In this document: positions 26,612-35,508 of the stretch, in pieces
Position numbering within the stretch: the first letter of the stretch is position 1
How the letters are laid out: the number at the start of each line of letters is the position of its first letter
Source of the DNA: DATMAM01 sp035559995
GTDB lineage: Bacteria > Desulfobacterota > Binatia > UBA9968
Direction: 5' to 3'
Assembly: GCA_035559995.1 (NCBI GenBank)
Contig: DATMAM010000017.1
Coordinates: 1 to 64,000 of the forward strand
DNA: 64,000 bases
Notes under the pieces: generated by a model
What the model was told of the DNA's origin: nothing
The model's database searches: none
What the model saw: only the letters and a program-made list of their open reading frames with translations
Position numbers and translations under genes: made by a program

Positions 26612-27478
26612 TCAAAAAAGCGCCGGCTGCCGCGAGCTCGCCGCTCCGGGCTTCTGTTTCGCCGGCGCGCCCCTGGCCAGCGCCAAAATCTCCAGGAGCA
26701 TCCGTTCAGCGAGGGCTTCCCGATCGGCACTGTTTTCGAGCGCGCTTTTGTCCTCGCCGAAAAGCGGCAGCAGCGGCTCGACGATCTGCCACGCCAGAGC
26801 CGCGCGCCGCTCCGCAGGCAAGCTCTGGCGCCGGGCGATAAACTGCTCGACGAGCGCGATCTGACTTGCCGAAAGCGTCCCCTGCGGAAGGGTCACCGCT
26901 TGGCGCGAGCGCCCTTGCTCGACGCGCGCCGCCCAGGCGGCTCCCGAAGCGTCCGCCGCGCCGACGTCGAACCTCTCGACCACCACCAGCGTGCCGGCAA
27001 CCATATCGCCCAAACGCCGCCCATAGCGATCGAACTGCGCGACCACCCCTCCCAGCAGATAGCAGGGCGGCGGCAGCATGTCCGCCGCGCGCACCAGGTT
27101 TCGCAGCGCGGCTTCGCGAAGGCCGATCGGGAGCCCGTCCTCCCGAATGACGCGGATGCCCATTTTTTTCTTTCCCGGCGTTGCGCCCCGTTGCAGCCCT
27201 TCAAAAAAAACGTAGTAGCCCCAGTAGGCGGCGAACGCCAGAAAAAGAACCAGCGCGATATTCCAGGAGGTCACCCAGGCGGAAGCTTCCCGCAGAGCGT
27301 CCTTGAGAAGCCCGGCGGGTGCGCCGCCGGCGAAGAGCAGGGCCAAGCCGAGCGCGATGATCATCGCGCTTATGATCAGGCTGTCGATCAGGTAAGCGCA
27401 GAAGCGCGAGCCGAGGCCCGCGAGCTCGAACTCGAGGCTCACGTTATCGGGCGTGGGGATCGAAACGCTTTCGTCCAT
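26612..27478 (-). CDS. RDD-family membrane protein
   Basis: The 288-residue product has the RDD signature at the start: LAGLGSRFCAYLIDSLIIS, with the conserved Arg and Asp, then two further TM segments and a second conserved Asp region (FEGLQRGATPGKKKMGIRVI). RDD proteins are membrane proteins of uncertain function, sometimes linked to ion transport. It lies 3 bp after the DUF58 gene and 3 bp before the SpoIIM-like gene. Confidence 0.87.
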   Translation of the reverse strand: MDESVSIPTPDNVSLEFELAGLGSRFCAYLIDSLIISAMIIALGLALLFAGGAPAGLLKDALREASAWVTSWNIALVLFLAFAAYWGYYVFFEGLQRGATPGKKKMGIRVIREDGLPIGLREAALRNLVRAADMLPPPCYLLGGVVAQFDRYGRRLGDMVAGTLVVVERFDVGAADASGAAWAARVEQGRSRQAVTLPQGTLSASQIALVEQFIARRQSLPAERRAALAWQIVEPLLPLFGEDKSALENSADREALAERMLLEILALARGAPAKQKPGAASSRQPALF

Positions 27479-27481
27479 CTT

Positions 27482-28792
27482 TTACTGCAGATCGGCTTGC
27501 CTGATCTCCAGATAGCGCCGCACCAGATGGACCGAAAGATGCTCCGGGTCCGTTTCCAGAATGAGAATCCCGCGCGCGCGCATACGCTCCAGCGCGAGAC
27601 GCCGGCGGCGGAGCAAATCGGCAGCCGCGGCTTTGCGGTAAGCGTCGCCGACGCTCTCCGGAATGGAGTCCGCGATCGCACGAACCCGGGGCTCGACGAG
27701 AACCACGCACAAGACCAGATGCTTGGCCGCGGCGCGCGCAAGATTGTTGATCAATCCGGCGCTGCCCGAAGCGTCCAGGACGTCGGTCAGCAAAATCACC
27801 AGGCTCCGGCGCCTGAGCATCGACATCACCTGAGCGATCCCCTGCCAGTAATCGGATTCGACCGGCTGCGCCTGCACGGCGTAAATCGTCTCCAGGACGC
27901 GCGGCACCAGCGCGGGACCGCGCACCGGCGGGAGAAACGCCTCGACTCGATTCGAGAAGCAGCCGACGGCGAGCGCGTCGCCGCGCTTGTGCGCGACAAA
28001 GCTCAGCATGACCGTCGCGCTGAGCGCATGCTCGAGCCTGGAGTAGCGCCCGATCGTCGCACCCATCAGGCGTCCCGTGTCGACCAGGATCGCCAGCTGC
28101 TGCCCTTTCTCGACCTGGCGGTTGCGGCTGATCAAGGCGCCGCGCCTTGCGGTCGCCTTCCAGTCGATATTTTTCAGGTCTTCGCCGCGAACATACGGGC
28201 GCAAGCTCTCGAAATCGGTGCCGGGCGCTTTGGTCCGGCGGGGGCGGCGCGCCGCCTCCTCGCGCTGGTCGATCTTCGCCAGGAGCTGATAATGGTCAAC
28301 GCCGCGGAAGTTCGGGTACACCTTTACCGTGTCCGAAAGCCCAAGCCGGATTTGCCGCTCGACGAGACCGAGGGGGCCGCGCGCGCGCAGAACGACATCG
28401 CCCAAACGATGCGCGCCGCGCCTGAGCGGCCGCACGCGGTAACTCAGGCGCGCCTCGCCGGTTGCGGGGATCTCGCCTTGAGGGATGGCGCTCGTGAGTT
28501 CGAACCGCTCGTTTAGCTCGTCCCGCACCCGCGCGTGGATCGGGTAACGAGAGCGGTTCGCGATGACGAGCCGAAGCGGGTGCTCCTGATCCAGAGAAAA
28601 CCGCGGCGGCATCTCGCGGCGCGCGCTGAGCTCCCGCGCCGGCGGGATCCCGCGCAAGTCGCGCGCGCACAAAACCGCGATGAGCGCCAGGTACAGCGCC
28701 CCGGGGAGCCAGCCGCCCGGCACCAAGAGGCCGAGCAGCCACAGCGGCGCTCCCAGCGCAAGCAGCCGAATCAGTCGGAGCGTCGGTACCAC
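27482..28792 (-). CDS. DUF58 domain (von Willebrand-like) protein
   Basis: The 436-residue product has two amino-terminal TM helices, a beta-rich region, and the DUF58 block GTDFESLRPYVRGEDLKNIDWKAT split across FESLRPYVRGED and DWKATARRG, followed by a vWA-like domain (AILVDTGRLMGA, VILLTDVLDASG). DUF58 proteins are the usual partner of MoxR ATPases in envelope-associated chaperone or metal-insertion systems. GTG 28792 follows GGAGG by five bases and lies 16 bp after moxR. Confidence 0.88.
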   Translation of the reverse strand: MVPTLRLIRLLALGAPLWLLGLLVPGGWLPGALYLALIAVLCARDLRGIPPARELSARREMPPRFSLDQEHPLRLVIANRSRYPIHARVRDELNERFELTSAIPQGEIPATGEARLSYRVRPLRRGAHRLGDVVLRARGPLGLVERQIRLGLSDTVKVYPNFRGVDHYQLLAKIDQREEAARRPRRTKAPGTDFESLRPYVRGEDLKNIDWKATARRGALISRNRQVEKGQQLAILVDTGRLMGATIGRYSRLEHALSATVMLSFVAHKRGDALAVGCFSNRVEAFLPPVRGPALVPRVLETIYAVQAQPVESDYWQGIAQVMSMLRRRSLVILLTDVLDASGSAGLINNLARAAAKHLVLCVVLVEPRVRAIADSIPESVGDAYRKAAAADLLRRRRLALERMRARGILILETDPEHLSVHLVRRYLEIRQADLQ

Positions 28793-28808
28793 AGAGGCCT
28801 CCGCCCCG

Positions 28809-29771
28809 CTAGCGCGGGATCTCCACTTGCGCGACGAGAGATTGAATGCAGGCGTCCGGCGTGAGCCCCTCGATTTCGGCCTCCGGGGTGAGCTGCACCC
28901 GATGGCGCAGCACCGGGAAGACCATCGCCTGGATCTCGTCCGGCGTGACGTAATCGTTGCCGCGGAGCAGCGCGAGCGCTTTGCTCGCCTGCACCAGCAT
29001 GATCGCCGCGCGCGGGCTTGCGCCGAGCGCAAGGCTCGGCAGGGACCGCGACTGGCGGATGAGCTTGAGCGCGTAGTCCAGCACCGTGGCGTCGACCCGG
29101 ACGGCGTGCACCTGCTTTCGCAGCTCGGCGAGCTCGTCCGGGCCGGCGACGGCTCGGATCAGGCCGAAGGGTTTCGACGCCTGCGCGCCCAGCGCCTGCA
29201 TCGCGTGCAGCATCGCGCGCTCTTCTTCTTCGCTCGGATAATCCATTCTGACCTTCATCAGAAACCGGTCGAGCTCGGCCTCCGGCAGCGGGTAGGTCCC
29301 TTCGTATTCGATCGGATTTTGCGTCGCGATAACCGTGAAGCAGCGCGGCAGCTCGCGCGTCTGGCCGTCGATGCTCACCTGGCGCTCCTGCATCGCCTCG
29401 AGCAGCGCCGCTTGCGTCTTCGCCGGCGCCCGATTGATCTCGTCGGCGAGCACGATGTCGGCGAAGAGCGGCCCCGGGCGGAAGCGGAATTCTCCCGTGC
29501 CGGGCTCAAACACGTTTACGCCGGTGATATCCGAGGGCATCAGGTCGGGCGTGAACTGGATGCGTGAGAAACTGCACCTGAGCGCCGCGGCCAGACAGCG
29601 GGCGAGCAAGGTCTTGGCCACGCCCGGCACCCCTTCGAGGAGCACGTGACCGCCGGCCGCGAGCGCGACGAGCACGCTCTGGATCGCCGTCGCCTGGCCC
29701 TGAATCACACGCTCCAGCTCGGCTTGAACTGAGCGGCCAAAACGCAAAAGTTCAGCGGGAATTTCGCTCAT
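28809..29771 (-). CDS. MoxR-family AAA+ ATPase
   Basis: The 320-residue ATPase has Walker A GVPGVAKTLLAR, Walker B FADIVLADEINRAPAKTQAALLEAM, sensor 1 VIATQNPIEYEGTYPLPEAELDRF and a carboxy lid with SPRAAIML, each part typical of MoxR. MoxR proteins act as chaperones that remodel vWA partners. ATG 29771 lies inside the upstream DUF4350 gene (20-bp overlap), so coupling is likely; the longer open frame to 29924 has no family match. Confidence 0.92.
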   Translation of the reverse strand: MSEIPAELLRFGRSVQAELERVIQGQATAIQSVLVALAAGGHVLLEGVPGVAKTLLARCLAAALRCSFSRIQFTPDLMPSDITGVNVFEPGTGEFRFRPGPLFADIVLADEINRAPAKTQAALLEAMQERQVSIDGQTRELPRCFTVIATQNPIEYEGTYPLPEAELDRFLMKVRMDYPSEEEERAMLHAMQALGAQASKPFGLIRAVAGPDELAELRKQVHAVRVDATVLDYALKLIRQSRSLPSLALGASPRAAIMLVQASKALALLRGNDYVTPDEIQAMVFPVLRHRVQLTPEAEIEGLTPDACIQSLVAQVEIPR

Positions 29772-30999
29772 GAAAGATGTCCTTGCGGATCTGTCCGGCG
29801 AGCCGCCCGAGCGCGACAAACTCGCCATCCGTGAGCTTTTCGCCGCGCGCGCGTTTCGCCAAAAGCTCTTGGAGCGACGCCAGTAACCGGCCGGTCCGGT
29901 CCAGCCCCGCCAAGTTTCGGCCAAAATTTAGCAGATCGACCGGCCTTCCATACGCCGCCGCAAGATCGCGCGTAAGCCCCTGCACGATCAGGTCGGCCGC
30001 CAATCCTTGCGCTTCGGCGGCCTCAAAAAGGCGCGCGCGCGCTTCCAGTAGCTCGAGCGGGCTCGCCCGCGCCGGCGGCGGCGGCTCGGACACACGGCCG
30101 AAGCGCCGCCGGTAGCCGAACACATAGAACAAGCCCGCGGCGATAACTTGCGCCGCGCACCACCCCCAGGGCGTCTGAAGAAACGCCCAGGTCAACTCGG
30201 TTGCGCTGCGGTGCTTGCCAAACCAGTGATGAAATTCATCGAACAGAACTTTGCCGTTTCCCCAGCCGCCCGCAAGCGTCACGAGCCACACGGCGTTGTC
30301 CGCTCCCCGAAGCGCGCGGTTGCTCACGACCCATGGGTCGGCGATAGCGACGATCCGCCCCTCGCCCAGCGCGATCTCGAGCGCCAGCGCCACGGCCCCG
30401 GCGGCAGCGATCACCCGATGGCCAGACGCGGAAGAAAATCCCTGCCGCCACTGGATCTCAAGGGGGCCGCCGGGAAGCGAAGCGCCCGCAACACGGCTTT
30501 TCGTGATCCCCCCGGGCTTGGACCACTCAAGATCCGGCGCATGGCGCGCAAGGAAAGTCTTTGCTTGCGCGGCGGCTTGATCGCCTTTTCCGCGGCCGTT
30601 GGCTTTTCCGCTGCCGGCGGGCTCCCGTCGCGCAAGCGGCCAGCCGTCGCTGCTCGCCAGAATCAGTTGCCCGCCGCGATCGAGCCACCGTTCGAGATGC
30701 TCTGCTTCGCGCTCCGAGATCGGCCTTCCCGGTCCCGCGACGATGATGGTCTGCGGGAAGTCACGGTCGCTCGGAACGAGATCGAGCGGCCGGCGCCATT
30801 GTTCGGCCGCGGGCAAGAGCCGGCGCATCACGAGGAAAAGTGCGCGCGCGCCGTTTTCGTCCGTAAAAAAGGTCGACGGGCGTTTAAGGGCCGGATCGGG
30901 GCTGCGGGGCGCGGAAAGCGCGCCGAGCATGAGTGCGAGCACCACCAGGAGGCCAGCCGCGACCGTGGCGGAAATCCAGTTGCGCGCCGCCTCGCTCAT
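29752..30999 (-). CDS. DUF4350 membrane protein
   Basis: The 415-residue product has an amino-terminal TM helix (about 10-30), then FFTDENGARALFLVMRRL, and PISEREAEHLERWLDRGGQL, the DUF4350 pattern resembling a glutamine-amidotransferase-like fold, a second TM near 280-300, and a soluble tail. It is known from MoxR-DUF58 clusters, role unknown. ATG 30999 overlaps the DUF4129 stop as ATGA. Confidence 0.8.
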   Translation of the reverse strand: MSEAARNWISATVAAGLLVVLALMLGALSAPRSPDPALKRPSTFFTDENGARALFLVMRRLLPAAEQWRRPLDLVPSDRDFPQTIIVAGPGRPISEREAEHLERWLDRGGQLILASSDGWPLARREPAGSGKANGRGKGDQAAAQAKTFLARHAPDLEWSKPGGITKSRVAGASLPGGPLEIQWRQGFSSASGHRVIAAAGAVALALEIALGEGRIVAIADPWVVSNRALRGADNAVWLVTLAGGWGNGKVLFDEFHHWFGKHRSATELTWAFLQTPWGWCAAQVIAAGLFYVFGYRRRFGRVSEPPPPARASPLELLEARARLFEAAEAQGLAADLIVQGLTRDLAAAYGRPVDLLNFGRNLAGLDRTGRLLASLQELLAKRARGEKLTDGEFVALGRLAGQIRKDIFHERNSR

Positions 31000-31679
31000 T
31001 TTGTTCGCTCGCGAGAAAGCCGCTCGACGGTGGCGACGAGCGACTCCACCGCCGCCGGTTGCGCCCCGCGGTCCGCGTAAATCAGCCGCTCGTAAAGCTC
31101 GGTCAGCTGGGCAAAAGTCCGCCGCCACGGGTGGCTGGCGGAGCACTCGCGCAGGTACTGGGAGTTGGTCTTCCATCCCGCGAAGCGAACCGCGCCCTCC
31201 TCGTCGAGCAGGCCCAGCATGACGCGATGCGCGATCCAGACGGCGCGCCTGAGATTTCCCTCCCGGGCGAGCTGCCGCGCGATCGCTATCGCCTCCTGCC
31301 AATTGCGCGCGGCCCCTGCGAGAATCTCCCACCGCGACGGGCGCGCCGGCCCGGGGAGTTGGCGCCGCCCGAAAGGCAAAAGATCGCCGAGCGCAAGATA
31401 GAAAAGATGCCCGAGCACGATGAGCGAGGTCAGCACCAAAGCGAGAGCAACGAGCTTTGCCAGACCGGGATTTTCCGCCGACCAGGAAGCCAGGCCCTTC
31501 ATCCACTCTTGAAGGCGCTGGAGAAGATAGACCAAGAACTCGTCCCAAGTCGACGGCGGGGCGAACTCGGGCCGAGCGAGCACCTCGCGCGTGACTTCGC
31601 GAATCGCGTCGGCTGAAGGGAGCGGGTTAGGCTGAGCGGCGGCGGACATGGAAAGAAAAAAATCAGGCGTTTTTGGCAT
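30996..31679 (-). CDS. DUF4129 domain membrane protein
   Basis: The 227-residue product has one TM segment at about 70-95 and a cytoplasmic carboxy region with EAIAIARQLAREGNLRRAV, ending in TNSQYLRECS and FAQLTELYERLIYAD, the DUF4129 pattern also seen at the carboxy end of some transglutaminase-like proteins. The start is ATG 31679 (overlapping the upstream gene by 17 bp) or ATG 31649; neither has a clear ribosome site. Confidence 0.8.
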   Translation of the reverse strand: MPKTPDFFLSMSAAAQPNPLPSADAIREVTREVLARPEFAPPSTWDEFLVYLLQRLQEWMKGLASWSAENPGLAKLVALALVLTSLIVLGHLFYLALGDLLPFGRRQLPGPARPSRWEILAGAARNWQEAIAIARQLAREGNLRRAVWIAHRVMLGLLDEEGAVRFAGWKTNSQYLRECSASHPWRRTFAQLTELYERLIYADRGAQPAAVESLVATVERLSRERTK

Positions 31680-32457
31680 TCGCGAGCGCGCGGCTCAGCA
31701 TTTCGAGATCGAAGCCTTCTTTGCGGATGCGAAAGTCGTAGTAAAGAAGAATATCCGCGACGATCGCTAGCGGCGTCAGGAAAACGACCACGGCGTCGCT
31801 CACGGCCGTGTAGAGCAGTTTCCCGGTCATCGACTCGAGGTCCACCGCCAGCCCCGAAACGCTACGCACGCCGAAAGTCGAAAGCCACTGGAGCGCGTTG
31901 ACCACGACGAGCACGACGAACACCTTGCCGCGGTTGCCCTTCACGAGCTCCCAGCTGCGCCGCAGGCTCGGAGCGGCTTTTCGGCCCTCGATCAAGACAA
32001 CCGGAACGACCAGAGCGTAAGAAAGCCACCAGAGAATGCCGGGGATCAAAAGCAGCAGGAAGCCGATGACGACTCTTACCATAACCGCAATCTGCGCCCC
32101 CGTCAGCGTCCACAGGCGCCTGCAAGCCCGCCCGAGCGCCTGGCCCACCGTCACCTCGCGGCCGAGGTAGCGTTCGCTGATCGCGTAGGTCGCCGCCCCG
32201 GTGGCAACCGGGAGCGCAAGGCTCATCCACAGGATCATAAACAGAAGTTGGGAGAAGATGATCGTGAGGTTATGCCGCGCGGCGCCGCTCTCGCCGATCC
32301 CGGCTTCCATGACGAGCTGGATCGCGTAGAGCGGCACATAGGCCGCCGCCGTGATGCCGAGCATCAGCGGACAATTTTCCATGTAAAGCCGAAAAGCGCG
32401 ATCGAGAAGCCCGCCCATCGTCATGGGCTCAAGTCTGGGGGTCTCTCCAGCCTTCAT
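31663..32457 (-). CDS. Multi-pass membrane protein, GDPD membrane-domain/YciC-like
   Basis: The 264-residue protein has about six hydrophobic segments and the pattern seen in YciC and in the membrane part of glycerophosphodiester phosphodiesterases: MTMGGLLDRAFRLYMENCP near the start and VVPVVLIEGRKAAPSLRRSWEL in the middle. Function is unknown. AGGAG five bases before ATG 32457 sets the start. It heads the seven-gene membrane cluster and is divergent from the sigma-factor gene. Confidence 0.7.
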   Translation of the reverse strand: MKAGETPRLEPMTMGGLLDRAFRLYMENCPLMLGITAAAYVPLYAIQLVMEAGIGESGAARHNLTIIFSQLLFMILWMSLALPVATGAATYAISERYLGREVTVGQALGRACRRLWTLTGAQIAVMVRVVIGFLLLLIPGILWWLSYALVVPVVLIEGRKAAPSLRRSWELVKGNRGKVFVVLVVVNALQWLSTFGVRSVSGLAVDLESMTGKLLYTAVSDAVVVFLTPLAIVADILLYYDFRIRKEGFDLEMLSRALANAKNA

Positions 32458-32742
32458 GCCTTCTCCTAAAGACCGCGAATCCCTCGACAAGGCCCGGCCG
32501 GCCTGCCCGTCAAGCAGTCGAAGTCCGCCGTCGGTGGCGCCCGGATTCTTCATCGCGGCCGGCCATCGGCGCCGAGCCGAAGAATATACTCCAGTTGCGC
32601 CTTTCGCGCCAAGCGCGGCGCAGCTCTTCCGATCGCGCTGTGTCGCGCGGATGCGCTCGCCGCGGTCATGCCGCGCCGCTCGGCAAGGGCCTCGGGATGA
32701 AACGAGCCATCGCATCTTGGAAGCATGCCGGCGAGATTTCAG
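32458..32742. other. Divergent spacer
   Basis: This roughly 285-base part of the gap between the membrane cluster and the sigma gene is GC rich and holds no supported gene. Promoters for the minus-strand cluster are expected here, but no convincing -35/-10 pair is seen. Confidence 0.4.
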
Positions 32743-32768
32743 GGAACTTTGCCGGGCGGAAAAAGGTT
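32743..32768 (+). promoter_or_regulatory. ECF-type promoter before the sigma gene
   Basis: GGAAC (32743-32747), 18 bases, then GTT (32766-32768) matches the general ECF pattern GGAAC-N(16-19)-GT, about 45 bases before the sigma gene start. It suggests autoregulation. Confidence 0.35.
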
Positions 32769-32812
32769 CTGCCAAATAGACACGGGGTGCCCGTTTTGAC
32801 TAGAATTGCCGG

Positions 32813-33367
32813 GTGGCCAGTGAACCCAAGGGCGCAGACGAAGCGAGGGAGAGGTTTGCCCGCGAGGTGATGGCTCAACTCGATCACCTCTACCGCACCG
32901 CGCTTCACCTGGTGAAAAACTCCGGGCAGGCCGAAGATCTGGTCCAGGAAACCTGCGTGCGCGCGCTCCAGTCAAGGCTGCAATTTGCCGCCGGAACGAA
33001 CCTGAAAGCCTGGTTGACCAAGATCCTTTACAATTTTTTCTGTGACCAGTACCAGGAAGCCAAGCGCTGGCTCTCGAGCGACGCCGCCCCGAGCGCGGAG
33101 GGCGACATCGAGGAGCTTCCCTCTTCCGACCCGGGACCGGAGCATGCGGTCCTGGAAAAAGAACTCAGGGCGAAGATCGCCGAGGCGCTCGATCGAGTGC
33201 CGGAAGAGTACCGGCTTCCTCTGCTTCTGGTTGACATGGGGGAGCTTTCCTACGCCGAGGCGGCCGAAGTTCTCTCGTGCCCCATCGGGACCGTGCGGTC
33301 GCGCCTTTCCCGGGGCAGGAAACTGATGCACAAGCATCTCAAGGGCTACCTGAGAACGCCGCGATGA
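32813..33367 (+). CDS. ECF-type RNA polymerase sigma factor
   Basis: The 184-residue sigma factor has region 2 (LYRTALHLVKNSGQAEDLVQ, then ETCVRAL) and region 4 (ALDRVPEEYRLPLLLVDMGE, then SYAEAAEVLSCPIGTVRSRLSRGRKLM). It directs RNA polymerase to GGAAC-like promoters. The GTG start has no strong ribosome site. The anti-sigma gene begins 12 bp after the stop. The regulon beyond its own promoter cannot be told from the window. Confidence 0.93.
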   Translation: MASEPKGADEARERFAREVMAQLDHLYRTALHLVKNSGQAEDLVQETCVRALQSRLQFAAGTNLKAWLTKILYNFFCDQYQEAKRWLSSDAAPSAEGDIEELPSSDPGPEHAVLEKELRAKIAEALDRVPEEYRLPLLLVDMGELSYAEAAEVLSCPIGTVRSRLSRGRKLMHKHLKGYLRTPR

Positions 33368-33379
33368 GCGACGCAAGCG

Positions 33380-34192
33380 ATGCAGTGTAACCAAGCGCAA
33401 GAGCTGATCACGGCGCTGGTCGACGAGGAGATTTCGCCTGCTGACCGCGCGTCGCTCCGCCAGCACCTGGAGGCCTGCACGGCTTGCCAGCTCAGCTACC
33501 AGCAGGAGCAGGAACTCCAGCGGGAGCTACGGCGCGTGGCGCGCCGCGTGCGCGCGCCCCTCTCGCTTCACGAGCGAGTCGGGCGCGCGTTGCAGCCCGG
33601 CCCCGCTTCGCAACCGCCGCAGAGCTTTCGGCACTATGTCTTTTCTTCCCTCGCCGTGCTCTTCCGGCCGGCCTTCGCGCTCGCGCTCTTAACGCTTCTA
33701 GTCCTGCCGGCGATCTACTTTGCCGGCCTAACGGCGCGGCCCATGGCGCTTGTGCTCGTCGAAACTTACGGCAGAATCCAACGCGGCGAGACGCTCTCGG
33801 CGGGCCCGTCCGATCCCGGGCGACTCAAAGCCGAGCTGGTTCAGGCCGTGGGCGGCGCCTTCGCCCCGATGGGCTACGATTTTTCTGCGATGAAGATCAA
33901 GCCGACGCGCGCGACGGTGCGCGATATTGGCGGGCGCAAGGCGATTGCCGTCGTCTACGAGGGCCAGGGACCGACGTTGATTTGCTTCACGTTCCTGGGA
34001 ACGGAAAAAGACGCGCCGCCGTCGGCGCAGGTTTTCTTTGACGACGAGAAAAAGATGACTTTTTACTCGTTCCGGGTCGGAGCCGTCGCTGCCGTGCTCC
34101 ATCGCGAAGGCGACACCATCTGCATCCTCGCATCGACGATGCCGGCCGAGGATCTATTGGCCTTGGCGCGCGCCAAGGCGCGCGCGGCCTAA
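33380..34192 (+). CDS. Zinc-finger anti-sigma factor
   Basis: The 270-residue protein begins with a zf-HC2/ZAS domain: MQCNQAQELITALVDEEIS, then LRQHLEACTACQ with the H-x3-C-x2-C zinc ligands. A TM helix lies near residues 97-115 and a periplasmic domain follows (VRDIGGRKAIAVVYEGQ). Such proteins hold the cognate sigma until a membrane or redox signal. It is co-transcribed with the sigma gene. Confidence 0.88.
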   Translation: MQCNQAQELITALVDEEISPADRASLRQHLEACTACQLSYQQEQELQRELRRVARRVRAPLSLHERVGRALQPGPASQPPQSFRHYVFSSLAVLFRPAFALALLTLLVLPAIYFAGLTARPMALVLVETYGRIQRGETLSAGPSDPGRLKAELVQAVGGAFAPMGYDFSAMKIKPTRATVRDIGGRKAIAVVYEGQGPTLICFTFLGTEKDAPPSAQVFFDDEKKMTFYSFRVGAVAAVLHREGDTICILASTMPAEDLLALARAKARAA

Positions 34193-34270
34193 GCCGAAGC
34201 CCGCCGCGAAAGAAAGCACCCCGAAGGCCCCGAAAGAAACGTTTGACAAAAGGCCGGCCATCTTGTACCC

Positions 34271-34465
34271 ATGGCGTTTGCAGCTCGCTCGCCGGCGAGC
34301 GACGACGCTCTCATGCTCGACAATCCGGGCATCGTTATCACCATCGTTCTCATCGCGGTTGCGGCGATCGTTCCGGGATGGTTGCTCCGCATCTGGATCT
34401 ATCGCATTGAGCTCAGGCGCGTGATAGAAAAGATGGCGGCCCGGGCAAACGAAGAGAAGAAGTAA
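34271..34465 (+). CDS. Small single-TM protein
   Basis: A 64-codon frame encodes one hydrophobic helix (GIVITIVLIAVAAIVPGWLL) and a basic tail ending EEKK. An internal ATG at 34313 would give 50 residues starting MLDNPG. No ribosome site is evident for either. It lies 18 bp before queE and may be co-transcribed. The family is not recognised. Confidence 0.45.
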   Translation: MAFAARSPASDDALMLDNPGIVITIVLIAVAAIVPGWLLRIWIYRIELRRVIEKMAARANEEKK

Positions 34466-34483
34466 GCCCGGCCGCGCGCTCGC

Positions 34484-35170
34484 TTGCGTATCGCAGAGAT
34501 CTTCTACTCCATCCAGGGCGAGGGGCTTCTCGCCGGCGTCCCCTCGGTATTCGTCCGGACATCGGGATGCAATCTGCGCTGCCGCTGGTGCGACACCCCC
34601 TACACCTCCTGGCAACCCGAAGGCGAAGAGCAAAGCCTCCCGCAGATACTCAGCCAAGTGGAACGATACCCTGCGAGTCACGTCGTGATTACCGGCGGCG
34701 AGCCCTTGCTCGCCCAAGAAATCGAACAGCTCTCGGCCCGGCTCGTCGACTCCGGCCGCCACGTCACGATCGAAACCGCCGCGACCCTCTACAAGCCGCT
34801 CCGCTGTAGCCTCGTATCCCTGAGCCCCAAGCTCGCCAACTCAACGCCGTGGGAGCGCGAAAAGGGAAGGTTCGCCGCCATGCACGAAGAGCGGCGGCTA
34901 AACCTCGCCGTCATCCAATCGTATGTGGCGAACCATCCGTACCAGCTAAAATTTGTCGTCGAGCGCGACGGCGATTTCGACGAGATCGAGGAGGTCTTGC
35001 GCAAGGTTGAAGGCGTCGAGCGAACGCGTGTGCTTGTTATGGCCGAGGGGACGGCGCCCGAGGTTTTACGGGCGCGCGCCGCGTGGATCGTCGAGCGCTG
35101 CAAGGCTCACGGCTTTCGCTACACGCCGCGCCTGCACATCGAGCTTTACGGAAACAAGCGCGGCGCTTAG
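34484..35170 (+). CDS. queE: 7-carboxy-7-deazaguanine synthase
   Basis: The 228-residue radical-SAM enzyme of queuosine synthesis has IFYSIQGEGLLAGVPSVFVR, the cluster motif CNLRCRWC with SAM/FeS ligands, and TGGEPLL. It contracts 6-carboxytetrahydropterin to CDG. The start is TTG 34484; no ATG fits. A variable insertion (ANSTPWEREKG) precedes YQLKFVV. queC and queD are not nearby. Confidence 0.93.
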   Translation: MRIAEIFYSIQGEGLLAGVPSVFVRTSGCNLRCRWCDTPYTSWQPEGEEQSLPQILSQVERYPASHVVITGGEPLLAQEIEQLSARLVDSGRHVTIETAATLYKPLRCSLVSLSPKLANSTPWEREKGRFAAMHEERRLNLAVIQSYVANHPYQLKFVVERDGDFDEIEEVLRKVEGVERTRVLVMAEGTAPEVLRARAAWIVERCKAHGFRYTPRLHIELYGNKRGA

Positions 35171-35206
35171 AGACGGTGGGAGCCCTGGAGCGCTCACTTT
35201 AACGGT

Positions 35207-35506
35207 CTAGGCAATTCCCAGTTTATGCTTGGCTTCCTCGCTGATAAGACCCGGATGCCACGGCGGATCCCAGACGAGCTCCACGTTGGCGTCGACGACG
35301 CCGGGTAGCTCCAGGATCTTCTGTCTCGCTTCGTTTGCGATGATTGCGCCCATACCGCAACCCGGCGCGGTGAGCGTCATCTTGACGTTTACGGTCTCGT
35401 CCTTCACCTCCACGTCGTACACCAGACCGAGATCGACGATGTTCACGGGGATCTCCGGGTCGTAACAGGTCTGCAAGACCTCGTAGACTTCTTCCTTGGT
35501 TGCCAT
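35207..35506 (-). CDS. DUF59/MIP18 family iron-sulfur assembly protein (SufT/PaaD-like)
   Basis: The 99-residue product begins MATKEEVYEVLQTCYDPEIP and has VNIVDLGLVYDV and the conserved-cysteine block TLTAPGCGMGAII, diagnostic of the FSCA/MIP18 fold. Members help mature Fe-S proteins. ATG 35506 is best served by GGAGG seven bases upstream; ATG 35512 overlaps the DUF971 stop (ATGA) but lies too near that site. It closes a Mrp-DUF971-DUF59 run. Confidence 0.88.
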   Translation of the reverse strand: MATKEEVYEVLQTCYDPEIPVNIVDLGLVYDVEVKDETVNVKMTLTAPGCGMGAIIANEARQKILELPGVVDANVELVWDPPWHPGLISEEAKHKLGIA

Positions 35507-35508
35507 GG

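Noticed and set aside
26546..28516. Long plus-strand frame opposite the RDD and DUF58 genes
   Set aside because: Antisense shadow over two family-supported genes.
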